Origin: Ophiura sarsii
Lineage: Eukaryota > Echinodermata > Ophiuroidea > Amphilepidida > Ophiuridae
Assembly (NCBI GenBank): GCA_035610835.1
Contig: CM069454.1
Location: forward strand, 1,675,117 to 1,739,116
Length of the DNA stretch: 64,000 bases
Direction: 5' to 3'
Position 1 is the stretch's first letter. Each line of letters opens with the position of its first letter. The position numbers were made by a program, and so were the translations under genes. The notes under the pieces are model-generated. The model was given only the letters and a program-made list of their open reading frames with translations, searched no databases and was not told the DNA's origin. This document shows, piece by piece, positions 34,741 to 50,326 of this stretch.

Positions 34741-35789
34741 CTGTAGTACACCTGAAAATGAAAAGAAAAGTAACAGTTGTCCGTTAAATTCACCATTGTT
34801 TAGTTGTTTTAATTTGTACTACATTTAGATTCCTCTCTTACCATTGATACGTATAGATTGTTTAACTTGTTCTTCCCTATATTCAAACCCAATAAAATAG
34901 GAGGAAACAAAATATTCGACAAGGGGGGACACACAACTACAAAATGTCCAAATTGATTCACCGACGACGAGGACACACTATAATATAAAGAACGAGGAAT
35001 CATACTATAGTGAAATTATGCAATATATATTTGTTAGTTGTCAAAGGATCCCATTTTAGTCCACCCTTTTTGTTTCGATGCATGGTATTCTCATCACACA
35101 CATGTACAGCAGCTATGTTTATTGTCCCATTCAAAGATAGACACATTTTTGACCATTTGCGCATTATTTAAAATCAAAAGGCTTTGCCATCGTCACCTGT
35201 GATTGCGGTATATGAATAGAATCACAAAGCTGAAAGTGATGGACTTTGAACATTTACCATAACTAAAGAGCATGTTTCTACTTGGGAAATTAACGGTAAT
35301 TACCGCTTATTTGCCCAGTAGAAACTGCCAGATAACGCTTATTAACGCTAAGTTTTGTAACCATAAAAACCTTTTCAAACCATGTTTTTTTAATTGTGAT
35401 TAGCGCTAACTCGCACAGTAAAAACACCACCCATTAAATCCTTACGCTAAGTTCTTGTGATTCAGTAGTATACACGTACATCCGGGATTATGCGCACTGT
35501 GACTATGTGTTTACAACGAATGTCATTTTCTTATTTGGTATTTGTGTTGTTAACATGCAATGTTAAAAAATAAATCGTTATCAATCTTTATAAATAATGT
35601 GCAGTCTTTGATAGCAAATTATCACAAGGTAACTAACCAAATATATTTCAATAACAAAATCAAAATTAGAATAACCCTAACCCCCGGTTTAGTGTTTTTA
35701 AATAATCTGAGATATATCTTTGTAAGTATTTTAGAAATAGAATCCCACAGTTGAGTACAGTCTTTTTGCGACTCTTTTTTACTCATCAC

Positions 35790-36687
35790 CTTGTAGAACA
35801 TTTTACCTGTTGCGTCAAGCACACACACTTCAGCTGTACTAATATCTCCCAATGCGTCACCAGCGGTTAAACCACCCAATGTAATTGTAGTACATTCAAC
35901 TTCTTCAATATCATCGTCAACCTTAGCCTCAATGAAATCGACTAATCGTTTTTCGGTGTCGCCAGCCGCTAATGCTACCGTTCCGTCAACAGTAAAACCG
36001 ATATCGGTGTCATCGGCAATCGTTATTGCTTAACACAAAATAAATATAATACATAAGATGGTGGACACCAAGTAAATAGGTGTGCAATTTTGAAAAGGAT
36101 CACATCATATTGCTTTTAAGGACAATTTATTATGTATGCATTAAATTATCGGGTTATTTTGTAACATGTAATTTATGCAACATTGGAGATACCTATATTA
36201 GACCCTTCATATTTCATTTTATCATTATAACGAAATGACATTGGACCATATTTTTGTACCATGTAATATGTGCAACATTGGAGATACTTAAATTAGACAC
36301 TGCGCATTCCATTTTATTATTATTACGAAATGACATTGAAGCACTAATTACGCCATAATGGTCTCCATATTAAAATGTTGGAACAAACCTTTCAATGGGA
36401 CTTGAATTGTTTCATTTATGATGTTACAACGAGGCTTCATGTAGCATATTTATCCCAATTTAAAAAACATGCTCGAACAATTACGCAGATCACACCTTAA
36501 GCGGGGAGGTCACTATCGGTATTGCATAACGCCGGGCAGGCGTTAGAAGTGCTTGTACCAAAATATTAGGATTTTCCAACATACTACGAATAGGAGTTTT
36601 ACCTGCATTTCCTGTTGCACCACCATCCGCCACAACTGTTAGACTCAGTTTGCTTCCTTCTAAAACAAAATACTGTTCATCGGCAAG
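35790..36687 (-). CDS. Calx-beta-like domain exon pair, copy 11 (G-D-I-S / E-E-V-E)
   Basis: Exon B is 36603-36687 and exon A is 35790-36028. It shares its diagnostic exon and intron variants with neighbouring copy 10, an adjacent D-D pair produced by recent duplication of one unit. Confidence 0.6.
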
Positions 36688-37737
36688 CTGTAGTACACCT
36701 GAAAATGAAAAGAAAAGTAACAGTTGTCCGTTAAATTCACCATTGTTTAGTTGTTTTAATTTGTACTACATTTAGATTCCTCTCTTACCATTGATACGTA
36801 TAGATTGTTTAACTTGTTCTTCCCTATATTCAAACCCAATAAAATAGGAGGAAACAAAATATTCGACAAGGGGGGACACACAACTACAAAATGTCCAAAT
36901 TGATTCACCGACGACGAGGACACACTATAATATAAAGAACGAGGAATCATACTATAGTGAAATTATGCAATATATATTTGTTAGTTGTCAAAGGATCCCA
37001 TTTTAGTCCACCCTTTTTGTTTCGATGCATGGTATTCTCATCACACACATGTACAGCAGCTATGTTTATTGTCCCATTCAAAGATAGACACATTTTTGAC
37101 CATTTGCGCATTATTTAAAATCAAAAGGCTTTGCCATCGTCACCTGTGATTGCGGTATATGAATAGAATCACAAAGCTGAAAGTGATGGACTTTGAACAT
37201 TTACCATAACTATAGAGCATGTTTCTACTTGGGAAATTAACGGTAATTACCGCTTATTTGCCCAGTAGAAACAGCCAGATAACGCTTATTAACGCTAAGT
37301 TTTGTAACCATAAAAACCTTTTCAAACCATGGTTTGTTAATTGTGATTAGCGCTAACTCGCACAGTAAAAACAACCACCCATTAAATCCTTACGCTAAGT
37401 TCTTGTGACTCAGTAGTATACACGTACATCCGGGATCATACGCACTGTGACTATGTGTTTACAACGAATGTCATTTTCTTATTTGGTATTTGTGTTGTTA
37501 ACATGCAATGTTAAAAAATAAATCGTTATCAATCTTTATAAATAATGTGCAGTCTTTGATAGCAAATTATCACAAGGTAACTAACCAAATATATTTCAAT
37601 AACAAAATCAAATTTAGAATAACCCTAACCCCCGGTTTAGTGTTTTTAAATAATCTGAGATATATCTTTGCAAGTATTTTAGAAATAGAATCCCAAAGTT
37701 GAGTACAGTCTTTTTGCGACTCTTTTTGACTCATCAC

Positions 37738-38638
37738 CTTGTAGAACATTTTACCTGTTGCGTCAAGCACACACACTTCAGCTGTACTAATAGCTCCCAA
37801 TGCGTCACCAGCGGTTAAACCACCCAATGTAATTGTAGTACATTCAACATCTTCAATATCATCGTCAACCTTAGCCTCAATGAAATCGACTAATCGTTTT
37901 TCGGTGTCGCCTGCCGCTAATGCTACCGTTCCGTCAACAGTAAAACCGATATCGGTGTCATCGGCAATCGTTATTGCTTAACACAAAATAAATATAATAC
38001 ATAAGATGGTGGACACCAAGTAAATAGGTGTGCAATTTTGAAAAGGATCACATCATATTGCTTTTAAGGACAATTTATTATGTATGCATTAAATTATCGG
38101 GTTATTTTGTAACATGTAATTTATGCAACATTGGAGATACCTATATTAGACCCTTCATATTTCATTTTATCATTATAACGAAATGACATTGGACCATATT
38201 TTTGTACCATGTAATATGTGCAACATTGGAGATACTTAAATTAGACACTGCGCATTCCATTTTATTATTATTACGAAATGACATTGAAGCACTAATTACG
38301 CCATAATGGTCTCCAAATTAAAATGTTGGAACAAACCTTTCAATGGGACTTGAATTGTTCCATTTATGATGTTACAACGAGGCTTCATGTAGTATATTTA
38401 TCCCAATTTGAAAAAAAACATGCTCGAACAATTACGCAGATCACACCTTAAGCGGGGAGGTAACTATCGGTATTGCATAACGCCGGGCAGGCGTTAGAAG
38501 TGCTTGTACCAAAATATTAGGATTTTCCAACATACTACGAATAGGAGTTTTACCTGCATTTCCTGTTGCACCACCATCCGCCACAACTGTTAGACTCAGT
38601 TTGCTTCCTTCTAAAACAAAATACTGTTCATCGGCAAG
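37738..38638 (-). CDS. Calx-beta-like domain exon pair, copy 12 (G-A-I-S)
   Basis: Exon B is 38554-38638 and exon A is 37738-37976. The short intron has a run of eight A before CATGCTCG and GGTAACTATC in place of GGTCACTATC. The same markers occur in copies 18, 20 and 22. Confidence 0.6.
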
Positions 38639-39687
38639 CTGTAGTACACCTGGAAATGAAAAGAAAAGTAACAGTTGTCCGTTAAATTCACCATTGTTTA
38701 GTTGTTTTAATTTGTACTACATTTAGATTCCTCTCTTACCATTGTTACGTATAGATTGTTTAACTTGTTCTTCCCTATATTCAAACCCAATAAAATAGGA
38801 GGAAACAAAATATTCGACAAGGGGGGACACACAACTACAAAATGTCCAAATTGATTCACCGACGACGAGGACACACTATAATATAAAGAACGAGGAATCA
38901 TACTATAGTGAAATTAGGCAATATATATTTGTTAGTTGTCAAAGGATCCCATTTTAGTCCACCCTTTTTGTTTCGATGCATGGTATTCTCATCACACACA
39001 TGTACAGCAGCTATGTTTATTGTACCATTCAAAGATAGACACATTTTTGACCATTTGCGCATTATTTAAAATCAAAAGGCTTTGCCATCGTCACCTGTGA
39101 TTGCGGTATATGAATAGAATCACAAAGCTGAAAGTGATGGACTTTGAACATTTACCATAACTAAAGAGCATGTTTCTACTTGGGAAATTAACGGTAATTA
39201 CCGCTTATTTGCCCAGTAGAAACTGCCAGATAACGCTTATTAACGCTAAGTTTTGTAACCATAAAAACCTTTTCAAACCATGTTTTTTTAATTGTGATTA
39301 GCGCTAACTCGCACAGTAAAAACACCACCCATTAAATCCTTACGCTAAGTTCTTGTGATTCAGTAGTATACACGTACATCCGGGATTATGCGCACTGTGA
39401 CTATGTGTTTACAACGAATGTCATTTTCTTATTTGGTATTTGTGTTGTTAACATGCAATGTTAAAAAATAAATCGTTATCAATCTTTATAAATATTGTGC
39501 AGTCTTTGATAGCAAATTATCACAAGGTAACTAACCAAATATATTTCAATAACAAAATCAAAATTAGAATAACCCTAACCCCCGGTTTAGTGTTTTTAAA
39601 TAATCTGAGATATATCTTTGCAAGTATTTTAGAAATAGAATCCCACAGTTGAGTACAGTCTTTTTGCGACTCTTTTTTACTCATCAC

Positions 39688-40585
39688 CTTGTAGAACATT
39701 TTACCTGTTGCGTCAAGCACACACACTTCAGCTGTACTAATATCTCCCAATGCGTCACCAGCGGTTAAACCACCCAATGTAATTGTAGTACATTCAACTT
39801 CTTCAATATCATCGTCAACCTTAGCCTCAATGAAATCGACTAATCGTTTTTCGGTGTCGCCAGCCGCTAATGCTACCGTTCCGTCAACAGTAAAACCGAT
39901 ATCGGTGTCATCGGCAATCGTTATTGCTTAACACAAAATAAATATAATACATAAGATGGTGGACACCAAGTAAATAGGTGTGCAATTTTGAAAAGGATCA
40001 CATCATATTGCTTTTAAGGACAATTTATTATGTATGCATTAAATTATCGGGTTATTTTGTAACATGTAATTTATGCAACATTGGAGATACCTATATTAGA
40101 CCCTTCATATTTCATTTTATCATTATAACGAAATGACATTGGACCATATTTTTGTACCATGTAATATGTGCAACATTGGAGATACTTAAATTAGACACTG
40201 CGCATTCCATTTTATTATTATTACGAAATGACATTGAAGCACTAATTACGCCATAATGGTCTCCATATTAAAATGTTGGAACAAACCTTTCAATGGGACT
40301 TGAATTGTTTCATTTATGATGTTACAACGAGGCTTCATGTAGCATATTTATCCCAATTTAAAAAACATGCTCGAACAATTACGCAGATCACACCTTAAGC
40401 GGGGAGGTCACTATCGGTATTGCATAACGCCGGGCAGGCGTTAGAAGTGCTTGTACCAAAATATTAGGATTTTCCAACATACTACGAATAGGAGTTTTAC
40501 CTGCATTTCCTGTTGCACCACCATCCGCCACAACTGTTAGACTCAGTTTGCTTCCTTCTAAAACAAAATACTGTTCATCGGCAAG
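39688..40585 (-). CDS. Calx-beta-like domain exon pair, copy 13 (G-D-I-S / E-E-V-E)
   Basis: Exon B is 40501-40585 and exon A is 39688-39926. The long intron has AAATATTGTGCAG, shared with copies 19 and 21. Confidence 0.6.
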
Positions 40586-41634
40586 CTGTAGTACACCTGA
40601 AAATGAAAAGAAAAGTAACAGTTGTCCGTTAAATTCACCATTGTTTAGTTGTTTTAATTTGTACTACATTTAGATTCCTCTCTTACCATTGATACGTATA
40701 GATTGTTTAACTTGTTCTTCCCTATATTCAAACCCAATAAAATAGGAGGAAACAAAATATTCGACAAGGGGGGACACACAACTACAAAATGTCCAAATTG
40801 ATTCACCGACGACGAGGACACACTATAATATAAAGAACGAGGAATCATACTATAGTGAAATTATGCAATATATATTTGTTAGTTGTCAAAGGATCCCATT
40901 TTAGTCCACCCTTTTTGTTTCGATGCATGGTATTCTCATCACACACATGTACAGCAGCTATGTTTATTGTCCCATTCAAAGATAGACACATTTTTGACCA
41001 TTTGCGCATTATTTAAAATCAAAAGGCTTTGCCATCGTCACCTGTGATTGCGGTATATGAAAAGAATCACAAAGCTGAAAGTGATGGACTTTGAACATTT
41101 ACCATAACTAAAGAGCATGTTTCTACTTGGGAAATTAACGGTAATTACCGCTTATTTGCCCAGTAGAAACTGCCAGATAACGCTTATTAACGCTAAGTTT
41201 TGTAACCATAAAAACCTTTTCAAACCATGTTTTTTTAATTGTGATTAGCGCTAACTCGCACAGTAAAAACACCACCCATTAAATCCTTACGCTAAGTTCT
41301 TGTGATTCAGTAGTATACACGTACATCCGGGATTATGCGCACTGTGACTATGTGTTTACAACGAATGTCATTTTCTTATTTGGTATTTGTGTTGTTAACA
41401 TGCAATGTTAAAAAATAAATCTTTATCAATCTTTATAAATAATGTGCAGTCTTTGATAGCAAATTATCACAAGGTAACTAACCAAATATATTTCAATAAC
41501 AAAATCAAAATTAGAATAACCCTAACCCCCGGTTTAGTGTTTTTAAATAATCTGAGATATATCTTTGCAAGTATTTTAGAAATAGAATCCCACAGTTGAG
41601 TACAGTCTTTTTGCGACTCTTTTTGACTCATCAC

Positions 41635-42532
41635 CTTGTAGAACATTTTACCTGTTGCGTCAAGCACACACACTTCAGCTGTACTAATATCTCCCAATGC
41701 GTCACCAGCGGTTAAACCACCCAATGTAATTGTAGTACATTCAACTTCTTCAATATCATCGTCAACCTTAGCCTCAATGAAATCGACTAATCGTTTTTCG
41801 GTGTCGCCAGCCGCTAATGCTACCGTTCCGTCAACAGTAAAACCGATATCGGTGTCATCGGCAATCGTTATTGCTTAACACAAAATAAATATAATACATA
41901 AGATAGTGGACACCAAGTAAATAGGTGTGCAATTTTGAAAAGGATCACATCATATTGCTTTTAAGGACAATTTATTATGTATGCATTAAATTATCGGGTT
42001 ATTTTGTAACATGTAATTTATGCAACATTGGAGATACCTATATTAGACCCTTCATATTTCATTTTATCATTATAACGAAATGACATTGGACCATATTTTT
42101 GTACCATGTAATATGTGCAACATTGGAGATACTTAAATTAGACACTGCGCATTCCATTTTATTATTATTACGAAATGACATTGAAGCACTAATTACGCCA
42201 TAATGGTCTCCATATTTAAATGTTGGAACAAACCTTTCAATGGGACTTGAATTGTTTCATTTATGATGTTACAACGAGGCTTCATGTAGCATATTTATCC
42301 CAATTTGAAAAACATGCTCGAACAATTACGCAGATCACACCTTAAGCGGGGAGGTCACTATCGGTATTGCATAACGCCGGGCAGGCGTTAGAAGTGCTTG
42401 TACCAAAATATTAGGATTTTCCAACATACTACGAATAGGAGTTTTACCTGCATTTCCTGTTGCACCACCATCCGCCACAACTGTTAGACTCAGTTTGCTT
42501 CCTTCTAAAACAAAATACTGTTCATCGGCAAG
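41635..42532 (-). CDS. Calx-beta-like domain exon pair, copy 14 (repeat of copy 8)
   Basis: Exon B is 42448-42532 and exon A is 41635-41873. First unit of the second 11,688-bp block. It carries every diagnostic variant of copy 8. Confidence 0.6.
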
Positions 42533-43582
42533 CTGTAGTACACCTGAAAATGAAAAGAAAAGTAACAGTTGTCCGTTAAATTCACCATTGTTTAGTTGTT
42601 TTAATTTGTACTACATTTAGATTCCTCTCTTACCATTGATACGTATAGATTGTTTAACTTGTTCTTCCCTATATTCAAACCCAATAAAATAGGAGGAAAC
42701 AAAATATTCGACAAGGGGGGACACACAACTACAAAATGTCCAAATTGATTCACCGACGACGAGGACACACTATAATATAAAGAACGAGGAATCATACTAT
42801 AGTGAAATTATGCAATATATATTTGTTAGTTGTCAAAGGATCCCATTTTAGTCCACCCTTTTGTTTCGATGCATGGTATTCTCATCACACACATGTACAG
42901 CAGCTATGTTTATTGTCCCATTCAAAGATAGACACATTTTTGACCATTTGCGCATTATTTAAAATCAAAAGGCTTTGCCATCGTCACCTGTGATTGCGGT
43001 ATATGAATAGAATCACAAAGCTGAAAGTGATGGACTTTGAACATTTACCATAACTATAGAGCATGTTTCTACTTGGGAAATTAACGGTAATTACCGCTTA
43101 TTTGCCCAGTAGAAACAGCCAGATAACGCTTATTAACGCTAAGTTTTGTAACCATAAAAACCTTTTCAAACCATGGTTTGTTAATTGTGATTAGCGCTAA
43201 CTCGCACAGTAAAAACAACCACCCATTAAATCCTTACGCTAAGTTCTTGTGACTCAGTAGTATACACGTACATCCGGGATCATACGCACTGTGACTATGT
43301 GTTTACAACGAATGTCATTTTCTTATTTGGTATTTGTGTTGTTAACATGCAATGTTAAAAAATAAATCGTTATCAATCTTTATAAATAAATTTGCAGTCT
43401 TTGATAGCAAATTATCACAAGGTAACTAACCAAATATATTTCAATAACAAAATCAAATTTAGAATAACCCTAACCCCCGGTTTAGTGTTTTTAAATAATC
43501 TGAGATATATCTTTGCAAGTATTTTAGAAATAGAATCCCAAAGTTGAGTACAGTCTTTTTGCGACTCTTTTTGACTCATCAC

Positions 43583-44481
43583 CTTGTAGAACATTTTACC
43601 TGTTGCGTCAAGCACACACACTTCAGCTGTACTAATAGCTCCCAATGCGTCACCAGCGGTTAAACCACCCAATGTAATTGTAGTACATTCAACATCTTCA
43701 ATATCATCGTCAACCTTAGCCTCAATGAAATCGACTAATCGTTTTTCGGTGTCGCCTGCCGCTAATGCTACCGTACCGTCAACAGTAAAACCGATATCGG
43801 TGTCATCGGCAATCGTTATTGCTTAACACAAAATAAATATAATACATAAGATGGTGGACACCAAGTAAATAGGTGTGCAATTTTGAAAAGGATCACATAA
43901 TATTGCTTTTAAGGACAATTTATTATGTATGCATTAAATTATCGGGTTATTTTGTAACATGTAATTTATGCAACATTGGAGATACCTATATTAGACCCTT
44001 CATATTTCATTTTATCATTATAACGAAATGACATTGGACCATATTTTTGTACCATGTAATATGTGCAACATTGGAGATACTTAAATTAGACACTGCGCAT
44101 TCCATTTTATTATTATTACGAAATGACATTGAAGCACTAATTACGCCATAATGGTCTCCATATTAAAATGTTGGAACAAACCTTTCAATGGGACTTGAAT
44201 TGTTCCATTTATGATGTTACAACGAGGCTTCATGTAGTATATTTATCCCAATTTGAAAAAACATGCTCGAACAATTACGCAGATCACACCTTAAGCGGGG
44301 AGGTCACTATCGGTATTGCATAACGCCGGGCAGGCGTTAGAAGTGCTTGTACCAAAATATTAGGATTTTCCAACATACTACGAATAGGAGTTTTACCTGC
44401 ATTTCCTGTTGCACCACCATCCGCCACAACTGTTAGACTCAGTTTGCTTCCTTCTAAAACAAAATACTGTTCATCGGCAAG
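43583..44481 (-). CDS. Calx-beta-like domain exon pair, copy 15 (repeat of copy 9)
   Basis: Exon B is 44397-44481 and exon A is 43583-43821. It has the silent GGT glycine codon and the AAATTTGCAG intron marker of copy 9. Confidence 0.6.
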
Positions 44482-45530
44482 CTGTAGTACACCTGGAAAT
44501 GAAAAGAAAAGTAACAGTTGTCCGTTAAATTCACCATTGTTTAGTTGTTTTAATTTGTACTACATTTAGATTCCTCTCTTACCATTGTTACGTATAGATT
44601 GTTTAACTTGTTCTTCCCTATATTCAAACCCAATAAAATAGGAGGAAACAAAATATTCGACAAGGGGGGACACACAACTACAAAATGTCCAAATTGATTC
44701 ACCGACGACGAGGACACACTATAATATAAAGAACGAGGAATCATACTATAGTGAAATTAGGCAATATATATTTGTTAGTTGTCAAAGGATCCCATTTTAG
44801 TCCACCCTTTTTGTTTCGATGCATGGTATTCTCATCACACACATGTACAGCAGCTATGTTTATTGTACCATTCAAAGATAGACACATTTTTGACCATTTG
44901 CGCATTATTTAAAATCAAAAGGCTTTGCCATCGTCACCTGTGATTGCGGTATATGAATAGAATCACAAAGCTGAAAGTGATGGACTTTGAACATTTACCA
45001 TAACTAAAGAGCATGTTTCTACTTGGGAAATTAACGGTAATTACCGCTTATTTGCCCAGTAGAAACTGCCAGATAACGCTTATTAACGCTAAGTTTTGTA
45101 ACCATAAAAACCTTTTCAAACCATGTTTTTTTAATTGTGATTAGCGCTAACTCGCACAGTAAAAACACCACCCATTAAATCCTTACGCTAAGTTCTTGTG
45201 ATTCAGTAGTATACACGTACATCCGGGATTATGCGCACTGTGACTATGTGTTTACAACGAATGTCATTTTCTTATTTGGTATTTGTGTTGTTAACATGCA
45301 ATGTTAAAAAATAAATCGTTATCAATCTTTATAAATAATGTGCAGTCTTTGATAGCAAATTATCACAAGGTAACTAACCAAATATATTTCAATAACAAAA
45401 TCAAAATTAGAATAACCCTAACCCCCGGTTTAGTGTTTTTAAATAATCTGAGATATATCTTTGTAAGTATTTTAGAAATAGAATCCCACAGTTGAGTACA
45501 GTCTTTTTGCGACTCTTTTTTACTCATCAC

Positions 45531-46428
45531 CTTGTAGAACATTTTACCTGTTGCGTCAAGCACACACACTTCAGCTGTACTAATATCTCCCAATGCGTCA
45601 CCAGCGGTTAAACCACCCAATGTAATTGTAGTACATTCAACTTCTTCAATATCATCGTCAACCTTAGCCTCAATGAAATCGACTAATCGTTTTTCGGTGT
45701 CGCCAGCCGCTAATGCTACCGTTCCGTCAACAGTAAAACCGATATCGGTGTCATCGGCAATCGTTATTGCTTAACACAAAATAAATATAATACATAAGAT
45801 GGTGGACACCAAGTAAATAGGTGTGCAATTTTGAAAAGGATCACATCATATTGCTTTTAAGGACAATTTATTATGTATGCATTAAATTATCGGGTTATTT
45901 TGTAACATGTAATTTATGCAACATTGGAGATACCTATATTAGACCCTTCATATTTCATTTTATCATTATAACGAAATGACATTGGACCATATTTTTGTAC
46001 CATGTAATATGTGCAACATTGGAGATACTTAAATTAGACACTGCGCATTCCATTTTATTATTATTACGAAATGACATTGAAGCACTAATTACGCCATAAT
46101 GGTCTCCATATTAAAATGTTGGAACAAACCTTTCAATGGGACTTGAATTGTTTCATTTATGATGTTACAACGAGGCTTCATGTAGCATATTTATCCCAAT
46201 TTAAAAAACATGCTCGAACAATTACGCAGATCACACCTTAAGCGGGGAGGTCACTATCGGTATTGCATAACGCCGGGCAGGCGTTAGAAGTGCTTGTACC
46301 AAAATATTAGGATTTTCCAACATACTACGAATAGGAGTTTTACCTGCATTTCCTGTTGCACCACCATCCGCCACAACTGTTAGACTCAGTTTGCTTCCTT
46401 CTAAAACAAAATACTGTTCATCGGCAAG
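45531..46428 (-). CDS. Calx-beta-like domain exon pair, copy 16 (repeat of copy 10)
   Basis: Exon B is 46344-46428 and exon A is 45531-45769. G-D-I-S / E-E-V-E with the TTTTTTACTCATC marker. Confidence 0.6.
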
Positions 46429-47477
46429 CTGTAGTACACCTGAAAATGAAAAGAAAAGTAACAGTTGTCCGTTAAATTCACCATTGTTTAGTTGTTTTAA
46501 TTTGTACTACATTTAGATTCCTCTCTTACCATTGATACGTATAGATTGTTTAACTTGTTCTTCCCTATATTCAAACCCAATAAAATAGGAGGAAACAAAA
46601 TATTCGACAAGGGGGGACACACAACTACAAAATGTCCAAATTGATTCACCGACGACGAGGACACACTATAATATAAAGAACGAGGAATCATACTATAGTG
46701 AAATTATGCAATATATATTTGTTAGTTGTCAAAGGATCCCATTTTAGTCCACCCTTTTTGTTTCGATGCATGGTATTCTCATCACACACATGTACAGCAG
46801 CTATGTTTATTGTCCCATTCAAAGATAGACACATTTTTGACCATTTGCGCATTATTTAAAATCAAAAGGCTTTGCCATCGTCACCTGTGATTGCGGTATA
46901 TGAATAGAATCACAAAGCTGAAAGTGATGGACTTTGAACATTTACCATAACTAAAGAGCATGTTTCTACTTGGGAAATTAACGGTAATTACCGCTTATTT
47001 GCCCAGTAGAAACTGCCAGATAACGCTTATTAACGCTAAGTTTTGTAACCATAAAAACCTTTTCAAACCATGTTTTTTTAATTGTGATTAGCGCTAACTC
47101 GCACAGTAAAAACACCACCCATTAAATCCTTACGCTAAGTTCTTGTGATTCAGTAGTATACACGTACATCCGGGATTATGCGCACTGTGACTATGTGTTT
47201 ACAACGAATGTCATTTTCTTATTTGGTATTTGTGTTGTTAACATGCAATGTTAAAAAATAAATCGTTATCAATCTTTATAAATAATGTGCAGTCTTTGAT
47301 AGCAAATTATCACAAGGTAACTAACCAAATATATTTCAATAACAAAATCAAAATTAGAATAACCCTAACCCCCGGTTTAGTGTTTTTAAATAATCTGAGA
47401 TATATCTTTGTAAGTATTTTAGAAATAGAATCCCACAGTTGAGTACAGTCTTTTTGCGACTCTTTTTTACTCATCAC

Positions 47478-48375
47478 CTTGTAGAACATTTTACCTGTTG
47501 CGTCAAGCACACACACTTCAGCTGTACTAATATCTCCCAATGCGTCACCAGCGGTTAAACCACCCAATGTAATTGTAGTACATTCAACTTCTTCAATATC
47601 ATCGTCAACCTTAGCCTCAATGAAATCGACTAATCGTTTTTCGGTGTCGCCAGCCGCTAATGCTACCGTTCCGTCAACAGTAAAACCGATATCGGTGTCA
47701 TCGGCAATCGTTATTGCTTAACACAAAATAAATATAATACATAAGATGGTGGACACCAAGTAAATAGGTGTGCAATTTTGAAAAGGATCACATCATATTG
47801 CTTTTAAGGACAATTTATTATGTATGCATTAAATTATCGGGTTATTTTGTAACATGTAATTTATGCAACATTGGAGATACCTATATTAGACCCTTCATAT
47901 TTCATTTTATCATTATAACGAAATGACATTGGACCATATTTTTGTACCATGTAATATGTGCAACATTGGAGATACTTAAATTAGACACTGCGCATTCCAT
48001 TTTATTATTATTACGAAATGACATTGAAGCACTAATTACGCCATAATGGTCTCCATATTAAAATGTTGGAACAAACCTTTCAATGGGACTTGAATTGTTT
48101 CATTTATGATGTTACAACGAGGCTTCATGTAGCATATTTATCCCAATTTAAAAAACATGCTCGAACAATTACGCAGATCACACCTTAAGCGGGGAGGTCA
48201 CTATCGGTATTGCATAACGCCGGGCAGGCGTTAGAAGTGCTTGTACCAAAATATTAGGATTTTCCAACATACTACGAATAGGAGTTTTACCTGCATTTCC
48301 TGTTGCACCACCATCCGCCACAACTGTTAGACTCAGTTTGCTTCCTTCTAAAACAAAATACTGTTCATCGGCAAG
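47478..48375 (-). CDS. Calx-beta-like domain exon pair, copy 17 (repeat of copy 11)
   Basis: Exon B is 48291-48375 and exon A is 47478-47716. Second member of the duplicated D-D pair in the second block. Confidence 0.6.
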
Positions 48376-49425
48376 CTGTAGTACACCTGAAAATGAAAAG
48401 AAAAGTAACAGTTGTCCGTTAAATTCACCATTGTTTAGTTGTTTTAATTTGTACTACATTTAGATTCCTCTCTTACCATTGATACGTATAGATTGTTTAA
48501 CTTGTTCTTCCCTATATTCAAACCCAATAAAATAGGAGGAAACAAAATATTCGACAAGGGGGGACACACAACTACAAAATGTCCAAATTGATTCACCGAC
48601 GACGAGGACACACTATAATATAAAGAACGAGGAATCATACTATAGTGAAATTATGCAATATATATTTGTTAGTTGTCAAAGGATCCCATTTTAGTCCACC
48701 CTTTTTGTTTCGATGCATGGTATTCTCATCACACACATGTACAGCAGCTATGTTTATTGTCCCATTCAAAGATAGACACATTTTTGACCATTTGCGCATT
48801 ATTTAAAATCAAAAGGCTTTGCCATCGTCACCTGTGATTGCGGTATATGAATAGAATCACAAAGCTGAAAGTGATGGACTTTGAACATTTACCATAACTA
48901 TAGAGCATGTTTCTACTTGGGAAATTAACGGTAATTACCGCTTATTTGCCCAGTAGAAACAGCCAGATAACGCTTATTAACGCTAAGTTTTGTAACCATA
49001 AAAACCTTTTCAAACCATGGTTTGTTAATTGTGATTAGCGCTAACTCGCACAGTAAAAACAACCACCCATTAAATCCTTACGCTAAGTTCTTGTGACTCA
49101 GTAGTATACACGTACATCCGGGATCATACGCACTGTGACTATGTGTTTACAACGAATGTCATTTTCTTATTTGGTATTTGTGTTGTTAACATGCAATGTT
49201 AAAAAATAAATCGTTATCAATCTTTATAAATAATGTGCAGTCTTTGATAGCAAATTATCACAAGGTAACTAACCAAATATATTTCAATAACAAAATCAAA
49301 TTTAGAATAACCCTAACCCCCGGTTTAGTGTTTTTAAATAATCTGAGATATATCTTTGCAAGTATTTTAGAAATAGAATCCCAAAGTTGAGTACAGTCTT
49401 TTTGCGACTCTTTTTGACTCATCAC

Positions 49426-50326
49426 CTTGTAGAACATTTTACCTGTTGCGTCAAGCACACACACTTCAGCTGTACTAATAGCTCCCAATGCGTCACCAGC
49501 GGTTAAACCACCCAATGTAATTGTAGTACATTCAACATCTTCAATATCATCGTCAACCTTAGCCTCAATGAAATCGACTAATCGTTTTTCGGTGTCGCCT
49601 GCCGCTAATGCTACCGTTCCGTCAACAGTAAAACCGATATCGGTGTCATCGGCAATCGTTATTGCTTAACACAAAATAAATATAATACATAAGATGGTGG
49701 ACACCAAGTAAATAGGTGTGCAATTTTGAAAAGGATCACATCATATTGCTTTTAAGGACAATTTATTATGTATGCATTAAATTATCGGGTTATTTTGTAA
49801 CATGTAATTTATGCAACATTGGAGATACCTATATTAGACCCTTCATATTTCATTTTATCATTATAACGAAATGACATTGGACCATATTTTTGTACCATGT
49901 AATATGTGCAACATTGGAGATACTTAAATTAGACACTGCGCATTCCATTTTATTATTATTACGAAATGACATTGAAGCACTAATTACGCCATAATGGTCT
50001 CCAAATTAAAATGTTGGAACAAACCTTTCAATGGGACTTGAATTGTTCCATTTATGATGTTACAACGAGGCTTCATGTAGTATATTTATCCCAATTTGAA
50101 AAAAAACATGCTCGAACAATTACGCAGATCACACCTTAAGCGGGGAGGTAACTATCGGTATTGCATAACGCCGGGCAGGCGTTAGAAGTGCTTGTACCAA
50201 AATATTAGGATTTTCCAACATACTACGAATAGGAGTTTTACCTGCATTTCCTGTTGCACCACCATCCGCCACAACTGTTAGACTCAGTTTGCTTCCTTCT
50301 AAAACAAAATACTGTTCATCGGCAAG
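49426..50326 (-). CDS. Calx-beta-like domain exon pair, copy 18 (repeat of copy 12)
   Basis: Exon B is 50242-50326 and exon A is 49426-49664. G-A-I-S type. It also begins the ~3.9-kb dimer series with copies 20 and 22. Confidence 0.6.
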